35,803 nt of DNA from Campylobacteraceae bacterium (GTDB taxonomy: Bacteria > Campylobacterota > Campylobacteria > Campylobacterales > BB28), in assembly GCA_016744535.1 (NCBI GenBank), contig JADGEE010000014.1, positions 8,148 to 43,950 of the forward strand. Direction: 5' to 3'. The translations under genes were made by a program, and so were the position numbers. The notes beneath the pieces are model-generated. The model made no database searches, was not told where the DNA came from, and worked only from the letters and a program-made list of their open reading frames with translations. The stretch's first letter is position 1; each line of letters opens with the position of its first letter. Positions 15,379 to 24,739 of this stretch are shown here, piece by piece.

Positions 15379-16791
15379 TCAACCTCCTCTAATTAATATC
15401 TCTTCACCCTCACTTAAACCCTCTTTTATTGAGATAAACTCATCGGCTATTTTATCAATTTCAATATATCTTTTAATTGGATTTTTACTATTTATCAATA
15501 CATAAACTTTAGAGTTTTCATAATGTATTGCTGAACTTGGAATTGAGAGTTTATCAATAATTTTATTATAAATAATCTCTACTCTTGTAGACATTCCAGA
15601 GCGAAGTAATTTATCTTCATTTTTAACTCTTATGATAATATCAAAATATTTAATATTTACGCTATCTTTATCTTTTTTTGCAATAGTATCAATATAATCA
15701 ATTTCTCCTCTAAAAATTTTATTTGGATATGAATCTAAAATGATATTTACATTTAAACCAACTTTTATAAATCTCAAATCAACTTCACGAATTTTAGTTT
15801 TCACTACCATTTTAGAAGTGTCAGGTATCTGCATAAAAGATTGATTTTGCCAAATGCTATCTCCTATTTCAACTTTTGAAACTTTTCCATTTTTAGGAAT
15901 TAAATTATATAAAATAACTCCATTAATTGGGGCTTTAATATTACAATTTGACATATCTATTTTCGCTTTTTGGAGTTCATTTTGATAATAGAGTTTTAAT
16001 GATTTTTCTTTTTCAAGCCCAGCTTTTCTATTTTCAAGTTTAAAACTATTTTCAACTACTCTATTTTGCATACTCTCTTTTAACTCTTTTAAATTAATAG
16101 AGTTCTCTTTTATCTCTTTTGCCCACTCATATTTTTCATAATTTTGAAATCTATCTTTTGCAATAAATAGATTCTCTTCACTGATTTTTAATTTATCCTC
16201 ACTTACATCTCTCTCTCGTTTACTAATATAACCTTTTTTATATAAACTATCATAATCTTTTAATTCATTTTTAGCTAACTCTAATTTTCTCTTCTCTTGT
16301 AAAACTCTCTGTTTTAACTCATTAAATTTTACAACTCCTTTACCATTTTTGATATTATCTAAATTAATATTTGCAATTTCAATAGATTTTTTTAACTTTT
16401 CAATATTATCTTTACTTTGAGTTTTATGAATCTCTATCTCTTTTTGGGCTTTTATTAAATTTGATTTTGTAATTTTTATTTTGTGTTCCCACTTTGTTAC
16501 CTCATCTAAAAAAGCTTTTGTATCAAAACGAGCGATTATGTCTCCACTCTTTACTACACTACCCTCTGGTAACATTTCGATAATTTTTGCTCTATTTGAT
16601 AAAATTGGAGATTTTATTTGCACAAATCTTAAAGCTTCAAGTGTACCTCTCTCTATTAATTTTAACTCAAAACTTTGTTTACTTACCTTTACTACTTGAT
16701 AGTTCACTTCTGCTTTTTCAGGTTCTTTGAGTTGAAAAATTAAAATTATAAAAATAATTATTAAAAATATAAAAATATAAATTTTTTTCAA
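15379..16791 (-). CDS. MacA/HlyD-type periplasmic adaptor
   Basis: This is a 470-residue membrane fusion protein. One N-terminal membrane anchor (4-21), a barrel-sandwich half (about 45-90), a long coiled-coil hairpin (about 95-280) and the returning half (NCNIKAPINGVILYNLIPKNG, about 285) are followed by a beta-barrel and a membrane-proximal domain (ILDSYPNKIFRGEIDYID, then RSGMSTRVEI). It bridges the inner-membrane ABC pair and TolC. The hairpin is long for MacA and nearer the HlyD size. Translation begins at a TTG overlapping the TolC stop (TTGA). Its place in the operon fits a complete tripartite exporter. Confidence 0.9.
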   Translation of the reverse strand: MKKIYIFIFLIIIFIILIFQLKEPEKAEVNYQVVKVSKQSFELKLIERGTLEALRFVQIKSPILSNRAKIIEMLPEGSVVKSGDIIARFDTKAFLDEVTKWEHKIKITKSNLIKAQKEIEIHKTQSKDNIEKLKKSIEIANINLDNIKNGKGVVKFNELKQRVLQEKRKLELAKNELKDYDSLYKKGYISKRERDVSEDKLKISEENLFIAKDRFQNYEKYEWAKEIKENSINLKELKESMQNRVVENSFKLENRKAGLEKEKSLKLYYQNELQKAKIDMSNCNIKAPINGVILYNLIPKNGKVSKVEIGDSIWQNQSFMQIPDTSKMVVKTKIREVDLRFIKVGLNVNIILDSYPNKIFRGEIDYIDTIAKKDKDSVNIKYFDIIIRVKNEDKLLRSGMSTRVEIIYNKIIDKLSIPSSAIHYENSKVYVLINSKNPIKRYIEIDKIADEFISIKEGLSEGEEILIRGG

Positions 16792-18149
16792 TTAAACATC
16801 CGTTTTATAAAAATCTCATCTAAAATATTAAGTGACTTTGCAATATTTAAAAGTGCTAAATTATAATTTACAAGTTGAATTATATAATTTACTTGAGAGT
16901 TAGAGTATTCACTCTCTGCGTCTATAATATCAAGATTTGAAGATAATCCTCGCTCATATCTAATTTTTGCAACTTCAAGCGACTTTCCAGCTTCAATCTC
17001 TTTTAATTTTTGGATAGTTAAACTATCTTCATAATTAATTAAAGTATTTTTCTCTTCTCTAATCTCTTTAAAAATTGCTCTCTTTAGTGATTCCTTATCT
17101 CGCTTTAATCTATTTTTTACAAGATGTAATCTAGTGATTTTAGTTTTCTCATTAAATTTATCAAATGAGTAATTTGAAAAAATTCCAACTTGCCAATCTT
17201 CTTGATTTAATTTTGCATTAAAGTCTCTATCTTCACCTTTTTTTGAATATTTTAAATCTAAGCTAACATCAGGTAAAAAGTCTTTTTTTGCATTTGAGAG
17301 TTCAATATTTAAGAGTTTTTCTCTAACCAAAATATCTTGCCAATCCACTCTTTTATTCAATAATTTTCCATTAACTTTAATATTTAAATCATAATCTAAC
17401 TGCTCAATTTCACTTTCATATATTATCTCTTCATCATAATCAAAATTAATCAGATAACTAGCCTCGTGAATAGAATTTTTAAACTCTTTTTCTGCATTAT
17501 ATAAAGCTTGTTTTGTATTCAAAAGAGATAACTTTGCTCTATGTACATCAACTTTAGAAACGAGTCCAACTAATTGTTTTGCAATAGAAGCGTTATAATA
17601 CTCTTTTGCTCTCTTTAAAGATTTCTCTTGAATATCAACTCTTCTTTTAGCCAAAAGCACTAAATAGTATCGTCTAACTCCATCATATATAAGTAAAGCT
17701 TTATCATCTCTATTTTTGAGTTTTGTTAAATTAAAATACTCTTTTGCATAAATTAACTCATAAGTGTTATACTCTTCTCCAAATTTACCAAAAAGAGATT
17801 GTCTATAACCGATAGTAGCATCACTTGAATAAGTATCGCCACCATTAGAATAATCATTTCTTGAAGTTGAAATAACTCCATAACTCTTTCCACCATAAAT
17901 ATTCTTTTGACTTCCCTCTAATCCAATACTTTGAGTGTTACTATTAGAGTTAAAATTAACCGAACTTATAGGCGAACTTATAAATTCAAATCTATGTTTA
18001 GCACTCGCTATATTTAACTTTGCATTTATTAAATTATCATTTAAGTCTTGTGACTTATTACTCTGTTTTAGAGTTAAATCTATATATTCATTTATAGTAA
18101 GTGCATTTAAATTTAAAATAGATAAAATTATTAATAAAGCTAATTTCAT
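16788..18149 (-). CDS. TolC-family outer-membrane efflux protein
   Basis: This is a 453-residue exported protein with a signal peptide (about 1-16) and two outer-membrane efflux repeats made of long helices and short strands; TIGYRQSLFGKFG and WQVGIFSNYSFD are the strand regions. The repeat ends SLEVAKIRYERGLSSNLDIIDAESEYSNSQVNYIIQLVNYNLALLNI are typical of the family. It should trimerise into the channel across the outer membrane and dock to the adaptor encoded next. The ATG overlaps the stop of the Rpn gene (ATGA), so the exporter is translationally coupled to the nuclease gene in front of it. Confidence 0.92.
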   Translation of the reverse strand: MKLALLIILSILNLNALTINEYIDLTLKQSNKSQDLNDNLINAKLNIASAKHRFEFISSPISSVNFNSNSNTQSIGLEGSQKNIYGGKSYGVISTSRNDYSNGGDTYSSDATIGYRQSLFGKFGEEYNTYELIYAKEYFNLTKLKNRDDKALLIYDGVRRYYLVLLAKRRVDIQEKSLKRAKEYYNASIAKQLVGLVSKVDVHRAKLSLLNTKQALYNAEKEFKNSIHEASYLINFDYDEEIIYESEIEQLDYDLNIKVNGKLLNKRVDWQDILVREKLLNIELSNAKKDFLPDVSLDLKYSKKGEDRDFNAKLNQEDWQVGIFSNYSFDKFNEKTKITRLHLVKNRLKRDKESLKRAIFKEIREEKNTLINYEDSLTIQKLKEIEAGKSLEVAKIRYERGLSSNLDIIDAESEYSNSQVNYIIQLVNYNLALLNIAKSLNILDEIFIKRMFN

Positions 18150-19075
18150 AAAACTCCTTTTTTATCTTTTAATTTTTCTAACTTTTCAATACTCAATCCT
18201 GTTGAAGTTGCAATTATATTTAAATCTAAATTTTGTTTTAATAGGTTTTTAGCAATTTCTATTTTTGCTTCTTTTTCTCCCTCTTTTTTACCTTTTTCAA
18301 TTCCTTTTTCAATTCCTTTTTCAATTCCTTTTTCAATTCCTTTTTCAATTCCTTTTTCAATTCCTTTATTTATAGCCGTATCTATCTCATTTACTCTATC
18401 CATCTCTTTAAGTCTCATATAATCATAAATCTCTAACTCTTTTTTATTCCAACCATAACTATTTGCTATTTCAAAAGCTTCTCTAAACTCTTTTATATTT
18501 TCAAATTCTTTAGGAACTAAATCTAATTTATTAGCATTTTTAATAAAATATATCCATTTATCAGCAATACTATTTAACTCTTTTAACTCTTTATTAAATT
18601 TTTTTAGTTCTATAAATGTAAAATCAAAATCTTTTATCTCTTGTTTTAGAGTCTCTTTATTTAAAATCAAATGTCTTGATATAGAACTATCAGACTCAAA
18701 CATATTAAAATTTAAAATACCAATAAAATAGACACTTTTTAAAATTTTATAATTCTTACCACTATCTAATTGAGATACATAAGCTTTTGAAGTATAGTAA
18801 AGACTTCTCTTATCAAAGTTACCTTTATCATTTTTTTGCATTTCGACTATAAATCTATTGTTAGCCCTATCAGTTGCTTGTATATCTAAAATAGTCTCTT
18901 TTAATTCTTCTATTTTTGGAGCTTGATATGGATTTAAAATATCTACATCAATAATCTCTCTATCACCTTTAAAATCCAAAATAGAATTTAAAAAGCTTAT
19001 TAAAATTTCTTTTTTATTATCATTTCCAAAAATTTTCTTAAATGCTAAATCATTCTTTGGGTCTGCAAATTTCAT
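18146..19075 (-). CDS. Rpn-family PD-(D/E)XK nuclease with GIEK repeat
   Basis: This is a 309-residue member of the Rpn (recombination-promoting nuclease, formerly 'transposase_31') family. The N-terminal FADPKNDLAFKKIFG is the family hallmark. ILDIQATD and FIVEMQK supply the Asp and Glu-x-Gln catalytic residues of the PD-(D/E)XK fold (about 65-90). The C-terminal part has six GIEK units encoded by a 12-base tandem repeat, then a basic helix with NLDLNIIATSTGLSIEKLEKLK. E. coli Rpn proteins are DNA endonucleases; anti-phage roles have been proposed. It sits 15 bases after the SIR2-STAND gene and overlaps tolC by four bases. Confidence 0.88.
   Translation of the reverse strand: MKFADPKNDLAFKKIFGNDNKKEILISFLNSILDFKGDREIIDVDILNPYQAPKIEELKETILDIQATDRANNRFIVEMQKNDKGNFDKRSLYYTSKAYVSQLDSGKNYKILKSVYFIGILNFNMFESDSSISRHLILNKETLKQEIKDFDFTFIELKKFNKELKELNSIADKWIYFIKNANKLDLVPKEFENIKEFREAFEIANSYGWNKKELEIYDYMRLKEMDRVNEIDTAINKGIEKGIEKGIEKGIEKGIEKGIEKGKKEGEKEAKIEIAKNLLKQNLDLNIIATSTGLSIEKLEKLKDKKGVL
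18291..18367 (-). repeat. 12-bp tandem repeat inside the Rpn gene
   Basis: Five exact units of TTCCTTTTTCAA (18301-18360) with partial units on both sides, about six and a half copies. Each unit encodes Gly-Ile-Glu-Lys on the minus strand. Twelve is divisible by three, so copy-number change by slippage alters protein length without breaking the frame. Related GIEK arrays are common in Rpn proteins. Confidence 0.9.
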
Positions 19076-19090
19076 ATTTTCCCCTATTTT

Positions 19091-22000
19091 TTAACTGTTT
19101 TTATTATACATATTAATATAACCTTCAATATCTAGTTCATCAAGTTCAGGAAGTGGATAATCTTCCTCTTTATATGCTAGTTCTTGTAGAGTTAAATCAT
19201 CTCTTAAGTTATTAAATTGATGTTCTAAAAAGCGATAGTGAAACTCTTTTGCAAAGCTATAACCTCTATCAAATTCTTTTTTGTAATTTTCTAAACTGTT
19301 CTCTTTTAAAAATTTAGCATAAAAATAAATCGCTTCTACAAAGTAATATTTTATATGTTCAAGATTTTCAATTGCTTCAATATATAATTTTTCAGCTTCG
19401 CAAATATCCTCTTCAATAAAAGCTAACATTAGTTTTTTAAGTCCTATTGTAAAAAAGTTTGTAATTACAAATTTGTCTATTTTATTTTTATCTTTTAGTT
19501 CTCCTGTTTTGGCTAGGATGTAATTATTTTCCATCAAATTTATAAAATCTTTCGGATGAAGTGATTTAATATATTTTTTTAATTCTTCAATATTTAAAGT
19601 TTGAGTATTAAATTTTAATTCAAAATAAATTTCTTTTTTTTCTTTGAAAGCAAAATAATAACTTCCTAATTTAACTAAATTATCATAAATACTAAAATTT
19701 ACTTTTTTAGTAAATGAAAATTTTATATATTCTAAGTGATTTCCTTCCAAAGAATAAATAGCAAGGGAAGTAATAACTATATATTTTTCTAAAATATCAT
19801 TTAAATTTAATTTATTTAAAACTTCAAATGATAATATTTTATTTAATTTTTTATAACTATCATTAAAGTTACCATCATAATAGTTTAAAAGTATTATTAA
19901 TCCTTCTATTAGTAAAATAGCATTCTCTATATCATTAAAATAATTTTTTTTATTTTCAATTTTTTGAATTAAATGTTTATTTGATGAAATAAACATTGTA
20001 AATCTAGTTGTAATAGAATCTATATACATTAATTTTTCAATTTTATCAAATTTAAATTTATCAATAAAGTCAATAACTTTAAAAAAGTTTTTTGAGTTTT
20101 GTAATAAAATCTCTTTTGTAACAAAGTCAGGCTTCTTATTTTTTAAATTTATAATAAAATCTAACATAAATTTATTATATTCAAACGCTTTTTTATAAAA
20201 TTCCTCTTTTTGACTTTCATCTCTTTTATTAAATTGATACTCTGCAAATCTTCCTATAATTGATTGAAGTTTAATATTTCCATTACTATTTTCTATTAAT
20301 GATTTATCCTCTAAAGATTTAATTGTTTTATCACTAAAATTATGTTTTTTTCCTTTTTGGTCTTTTGATTTAAAAAACTCTTTTAACTTTTCTAAATTTA
20401 TCCCATCAGGAAAAAGTGAAAGAATTTCAAAAGCCAACTTTTCACTATCTTTTAATTTTGAATATGAGTAATTTATTGATTGAAATAGTGATTTTGACTT
20501 TTCTATATTTAAATCTGCCTCTCTATCAAAAATCTCTTCTAACTCCTCATTTGTAACTTCAAAAAAGTTCTTTTCTAACTCCTCTTTTAGAGTATAAATA
20601 TTTTTACCACTTGGTAAATTATTTGTTATTAATTTAATTGCTAAAGGGTTATTGTTAAGTAAATTTTCTAAAATCTCATCTCTAAAAAACTTTCTATCTT
20701 TATCATTAAATTCTATTTTATAGAGTTTGTTAAATAACTCCTCTGCTTCATCTGTACTAAATATTTTTAAATCATATTTCTCTTCAAATACAAATCCTAA
20801 AAACTCTCTTGAAGTTATAGAAATATTTGAATACTCACTAATAAACTCTACTAAATCTTTAATTTCGTTAGTTTCATCTAAATATAAAAGTGTTTCAAAA
20901 TTATCTAAAATTATAAGTGAATCTTTTTGAAAGTTGTGTTCACTCAAATACTCTCTTAAATTTGTAACACTATCAATTTCAAAAGCTTGAGATATTTTAA
21001 CTTCAAAACTTTTATAATCACTTAAATGTTCACACTCAATAAAATATATTCCATCTTCAAAATATCCTCTTTTAGAAAGTTCTAGGGCTACTTTTTTAAT
21101 AATTGTAGTTTTGCCGATTCCACCTGAACCTTTTATTGTTAAAATTTTGTTTTCTGCTTTTAAGTTTTTTGTAATTTTAAGTATATCTTTAAGTTCTCGC
21201 TCTCTTCCAATAAAATTAGTTAAGTTTCGCTCACTTATCAAATAAGGTAATTTTGTTTTATATTCATTTAGACTATATAAGCCTTTTTTTAAATTTGATT
21301 TTAAAGTTTTATGAAAAAAACTTCTAATATTATTACTTATCTCTACTTGTTTTATTTCAGAATCTATCTTTTTATCTATAAAAATATAAATTTTACCATC
21401 ATCAAAAACCTCTTCTATTAACTCATTTAATTCAATAATTTTTGTGCTTAAATCTTCATTCTCTATAACTGCTTTATTTTTTGAATTTTTAGTAAAAATC
21501 AAAATATAATCAAAATTTTCTAAATCATTTAAATTTTCAATTGAGAGATGAAGCAAATCTAACTCAACATCAAACTTTTTAAAAGATTTTGTAATTTCAC
21601 CAAAACTATAATCAAAGCTTTGGTCAATTGGAGTAGATATTAAAATAACTATTTTAGTTTTTTGAGGTTTTTTAATTTTAATTGGTTTATCTTCTTGAAT
21701 TTGAATGGATTCTGTTTTTGATTGTGACTCTTCTTTTATTTTTATCAATTCATCTAAAAAATTTGGAATTTCATTATAACTATCCAAGAGTATATTCTTT
21801 ATATTATATTCTGAAAAATCATTATCATTTGTAGTTAAAATAAAATGTTTAATATCTCTATATTCACCAAACATATTTTTCATTGATTTAAAAATATAGT
21901 TATTAACATATACATCATTTAAACTAAAACCTATAAAAATTATCGTTTTACTATCAATTATATTTTTAAGTTTAAAAATAGGTGCTTTTTCACCATTTGA

Positions 22001-22495
22001 GTATAAATTTTTATACTCATCTTCAAACAATACGCAATCAGCAGAGTTATTAATATCGCCGTGAAGTTTAAAAAGATACTTTTCACCTAAATTTGCAACT
22101 TCAAATTTATTTTCATAAGAAATAACCATTTCACTATCTATTAAAGTATCTAACGCTTTATCATAGTTTGTAGTAATGATTTTATCTGTAATACTCCAAA
22201 GCTTTTTATGATTTTCAAGTTTAGTTTTTCTAATTTCTGTTATTTTTAATTCTTCTTTTAAAACATTAAAAACTGTTGCTTTTTCACTTTTAATTTTTTC
22301 CAAAACTTCAATTTCATTCATTATCTTATTTTTTAATGTTTGAATAAGAGGTTTATATTTATCATCTAAATTATTTAATATATTAATAACTAAATTTTCC
22401 CAATCAGGAAATTTTAAATCATTTGAAAAACCAGCCCCAACAAAAAACACTAAATTATTGCTCTTGATTGCTTCTGCTATTTTTTTATTAATCAA
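19091..22495 (-). CDS. SIR2-like/STAND NTPase, putative NAD-depleting defence protein
   Basis: This is a 1134-residue cytoplasmic protein. Residues 1-260 form a SIR2-like domain: FVGAGFSND (19-26), TTNYD (108-112) and KLHGD (143-147, His145), the NAD-binding and catalytic positions. Residues about 280-390 form an alternating strand-helix domain of TIR/SEFIR size (KIVILIST, DYILIFT, KIYIFID) that I cannot name. The STAND ATPase follows: FIGRERELKDIL, Walker A GSGGIGKTT near 456, Walker B LIILDNFE, and a winged helix. About 400 residues of helical, TPR-like repeats end the protein. SIR2-STAND proteins such as Avs5 kill phage-infected cells by NAD+ loss. Here it overlaps the coiled-coil gene by four bases within a secretion-type operon. 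Confidence 0.85.
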   Translation of the reverse strand: MINKKIAEAIKSNNLVFFVGAGFSNDLKFPDWENLVINILNNLDDKYKPLIQTLKNKIMNEIEVLEKIKSEKATVFNVLKEELKITEIRKTKLENHKKLWSITDKIITTNYDKALDTLIDSEMVISYENKFEVANLGEKYLFKLHGDINNSADCVLFEDEYKNLYSNGEKAPIFKLKNIIDSKTIIFIGFSLNDVYVNNYIFKSMKNMFGEYRDIKHFILTTNDNDFSEYNIKNILLDSYNEIPNFLDELIKIKEESQSKTESIQIQEDKPIKIKKPQKTKIVILISTPIDQSFDYSFGEITKSFKKFDVELDLLHLSIENLNDLENFDYILIFTKNSKNKAVIENEDLSTKIIELNELIEEVFDDGKIYIFIDKKIDSEIKQVEISNNIRSFFHKTLKSNLKKGLYSLNEYKTKLPYLISERNLTNFIGRERELKDILKITKNLKAENKILTIKGSGGIGKTTIIKKVALELSKRGYFEDGIYFIECEHLSDYKSFEVKISQAFEIDSVTNLREYLSEHNFQKDSLIILDNFETLLYLDETNEIKDLVEFISEYSNISITSREFLGFVFEEKYDLKIFSTDEAEELFNKLYKIEFNDKDRKFFRDEILENLLNNNPLAIKLITNNLPSGKNIYTLKEELEKNFFEVTNEELEEIFDREADLNIEKSKSLFQSINYSYSKLKDSEKLAFEILSLFPDGINLEKLKEFFKSKDQKGKKHNFSDKTIKSLEDKSLIENSNGNIKLQSIIGRFAEYQFNKRDESQKEEFYKKAFEYNKFMLDFIINLKNKKPDFVTKEILLQNSKNFFKVIDFIDKFKFDKIEKLMYIDSITTRFTMFISSNKHLIQKIENKKNYFNDIENAILLIEGLIILLNYYDGNFNDSYKKLNKILSFEVLNKLNLNDILEKYIVITSLAIYSLEGNHLEYIKFSFTKKVNFSIYDNLVKLGSYYFAFKEKKEIYFELKFNTQTLNIEELKKYIKSLHPKDFINLMENNYILAKTGELKDKNKIDKFVITNFFTIGLKKLMLAFIEEDICEAEKLYIEAIENLEHIKYYFVEAIYFYAKFLKENSLENYKKEFDRGYSFAKEFHYRFLEHQFNNLRDDLTLQELAYKEEDYPLPELDELDIEGYINMYNKNS

Positions 22496-22986
22496 TTAAA
22501 ATTTCCAAATCTAAACAGTAAAAATAGACTTCCTCCAACCAAAGAAAACATAAAACCCATAACTATATATAAAAACTTATCAAGCTTATCATTAAGTTTT
22601 TCAAATTTTTTATCAACTTGTTCAAATTTATAATCTATTTTATTTTCAAGTTTTTCAAATCTTTTATCTACTTCATTTTCAAATTTTTCAAGTCTCTTAT
22701 CAAACTCTTTAAATCTTCTATCTATCTCTTCAAATTTATAATTTATAACTTCTATATCTTTTTTTATCTCATTAAAATCTGATTTCGTAGCTAACTCTTT
22801 TGTCAAATCATTTTTCAATTCAGCTTTTAATATCTCTTTTTGTTCTCTTATTTTTATCTCTGAAATTTCATCTTTTTTCTGTAACAGTTCGTGAAGATTA
22901 AGTAAAAAATCTCTAATTTTTTTCTCATCAACATTAAGTCCTTCAAATATATTATAAAATCCTTTATCTATTGCATATTCATTCAT
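22492..22986 (-). CDS. Membrane-anchored coiled-coil protein
   Basis: This is a 164-residue protein. A short N-terminal region (1-35) is followed by a long, regular heptad coiled coil (about 45-135) with repeats like RFEKLENKIDYKFEQVDKKFEKL, and by one C-terminal membrane segment (about 138-158, YIVMGFMFSLVGGSLFLLF). The layout resembles DUF1640/CCDC90 or Bdr-type proteins. No catalytic motif is seen. It lies 20 bases after the chemoreceptor-like gene and overlaps the SIR2-STAND gene by four bases, so it could tether or oligomerise that sensor at the membrane; this is inference. The coding repeats could also vary by recombination. Confidence 0.75.
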   Translation of the reverse strand: MNEYAIDKGFYNIFEGLNVDEKKIRDFLLNLHELLQKKDEISEIKIREQKEILKAELKNDLTKELATKSDFNEIKKDIEVINYKFEEIDRRFKEFDKRLEKFENEVDKRFEKLENKIDYKFEQVDKKFEKLNDKLDKFLYIVMGFMFSLVGGSLFLLFRFGNFN

Positions 22987-23006
22987 TTTTTTCCTCCTTA
23001 AATTTT

Positions 23007-24731
23007 CTATCTATCAATATATTGAAGAAAAATCATAATATTATCTTTACCAATAAAATTTTTACTTATAACATCTTCTCGGATTCTATTTGAAACATTA
23101 GCCAACTCTATTGCTACTAAATTTGTATCTTTTGTCATTTCTGAATTTTTTGTAGTTACACTATATAAAATTTTCATTAAAGAGTTAATCTCTTCAATAA
23201 CATCATATTGATTTTTAACATCACTTAATACATCTTTAGTTAAATTTTCCAATCTATTTAATGTTAAGTTTATGTCAGAAAATGTCTCTTGCATATCTTT
23301 TATGGAAGTATTTATTTTTATCTTTTCAAATTCAGAATTAAACTCTATTTTACTTATAAATGGAGTTATATTTTCATATATACTGCTTAAATTACTAATA
23401 CTAAGTTTAATATCTTCTTTTTCATTATTTAAAATTTTTATTTTTTTAATGGTATCTTTACCACTTTTTTTAATTAATTCTGCGATTTCAAATACTTTTT
23501 CCATATCTGTTAATAAATTATTATTTGAAAGAGTGATTGTCTCTATAAACTCTTTTAAGTAATTTGAATCTCTTTGTAGAGAGAGAGAATCATACGCATT
23601 TTTCAATATTACACTCGAAATATCTTTACCTAATTTATTTATTCCATCAATTAACTCTGCAAATTCATCAATAAATTCACCTTTTTCAATATTCTGTGTA
23701 TAATCTTGTTTTGAATAAACATTAATAACATTTAAAATATTTTCAAAACTTAACTCCATACTATCAAGCATTTTATTGATTACATCTTTTGTTCTATTTA
23801 ATGATGGATTATTTGCACTATATTTAATTCTATCTTTTAATGAACCTTTCTCTATATTTTCAGAAATTTCAGTTATATTATCAATTAATCTATTGTCTTT
23901 TTCAACTCCTTCTCTAATTTTCTCAATATTTTCATTAATAATTTTTGACATAATTCCAAGTTCATCATTTGAATTCATATCAATTAAATTTGCTTTTGGA
24001 ATCTCTCTATTTAAATATTTAAAAAACTCAATTAAAGCACTTTCGATAATTGGAATTTTTTTGACTATAAAATTAATTAAAAATATAGATATAACTATTG
24101 CAAAAATAAACATTACTATACCTATTAAAATTGAATTTATAATAACTTCTTTTAATTCATCATTTATATAACTCATCTCTATATCTGCACCCATTAAATA
24201 GACTTCCCCATATTTATTAGTAAAAGGGATTAAAACAGACCTAAAACTTCCATACTCATCACTACTCTCTTCAAAAGTAATCTCTTTTGTCTCAAATACA
24301 TTTTTTAATTTATCTGTGGCATCAACATACTCATCAAAAAATTCATCAATTTCACCAGCTTCTATATCTTCATCATTAGAACTAGAGGATGTAAAAAGAA
24401 CTTTATCATCTCTTTTAATCATAGAGTATACATAAGCGATATTAATATTTTTTGAAAACTCTGACAACTCTTTTAAATTTTCTAAATGTAGATCTTCTTG
24501 AATAGAACTTTTATGAAAAATTTTATCGTGATACCCTTTAGTTAAAAAATTATGAGCACCATAAACAGCAGATTTTAATCTATCATCAATACTCTTAATA
24601 GCATAATCTCTGTTTAAATCATAAGTAAAATATGTATAAAAAAGAGTTGTAACTATATTTATAAATATTATTAAAATTAGAATTTTACTTCTAAGTTTTA
24701 AATTTTCAAATGCTTTTGTTATTTTTTTCAC
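23007..24731 (-). CDS. Chemoreceptor-like transmembrane protein
   Basis: This is a 574-residue protein with membrane segment 1 (about 18-37), a periplasmic sensor region (about 38-190, single-Cache-like in size), membrane segment 2 (about 196-222), a HAMP-like stretch (about 225-285, ending NDELGIMSKIINENIEKI) and a long helical signalling region. The architecture is that of methyl-accepting proteins. However, the highly conserved hairpin tip that contacts CheA/CheW is not recognisable, and the C-terminal end keeps only the EIxxLxxxI...MxxxTN-like helix (SVTTKNSEMTKDTNLVAIELANVSNRIRE). It may signal to operon partners instead of the flagellar motor. It has eight-base and 20-base gaps to its neighbours. 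Confidence 0.75.
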   Translation of the reverse strand: MKKITKAFENLKLRSKILILIIFINIVTTLFYTYFTYDLNRDYAIKSIDDRLKSAVYGAHNFLTKGYHDKIFHKSSIQEDLHLENLKELSEFSKNINIAYVYSMIKRDDKVLFTSSSSNDEDIEAGEIDEFFDEYVDATDKLKNVFETKEITFEESSDEYGSFRSVLIPFTNKYGEVYLMGADIEMSYINDELKEVIINSILIGIVMFIFAIVISIFLINFIVKKIPIIESALIEFFKYLNREIPKANLIDMNSNDELGIMSKIINENIEKIREGVEKDNRLIDNITEISENIEKGSLKDRIKYSANNPSLNRTKDVINKMLDSMELSFENILNVINVYSKQDYTQNIEKGEFIDEFAELIDGINKLGKDISSVILKNAYDSLSLQRDSNYLKEFIETITLSNNNLLTDMEKVFEIAELIKKSGKDTIKKIKILNNEKEDIKLSISNLSSIYENITPFISKIEFNSEFEKIKINTSIKDMQETFSDINLTLNRLENLTKDVLSDVKNQYDVIEEINSLMKILYSVTTKNSEMTKDTNLVAIELANVSNRIREDVISKNFIGKDNIMIFLQYIDR

Positions 24732-24739
24732 TTATTATC

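Noticed and set aside
18291-18367. CRISPR-like array
   Set aside because: The 12-base units are contiguous without spacers and encode GIEK in frame within the Rpn gene.
18146-19075. Rpn gene as an active transposon
   Set aside because: The family was once called transposase, but there are no terminal inverted repeats or target duplications around it, and the gene is embedded in an operon with overlapping ends.
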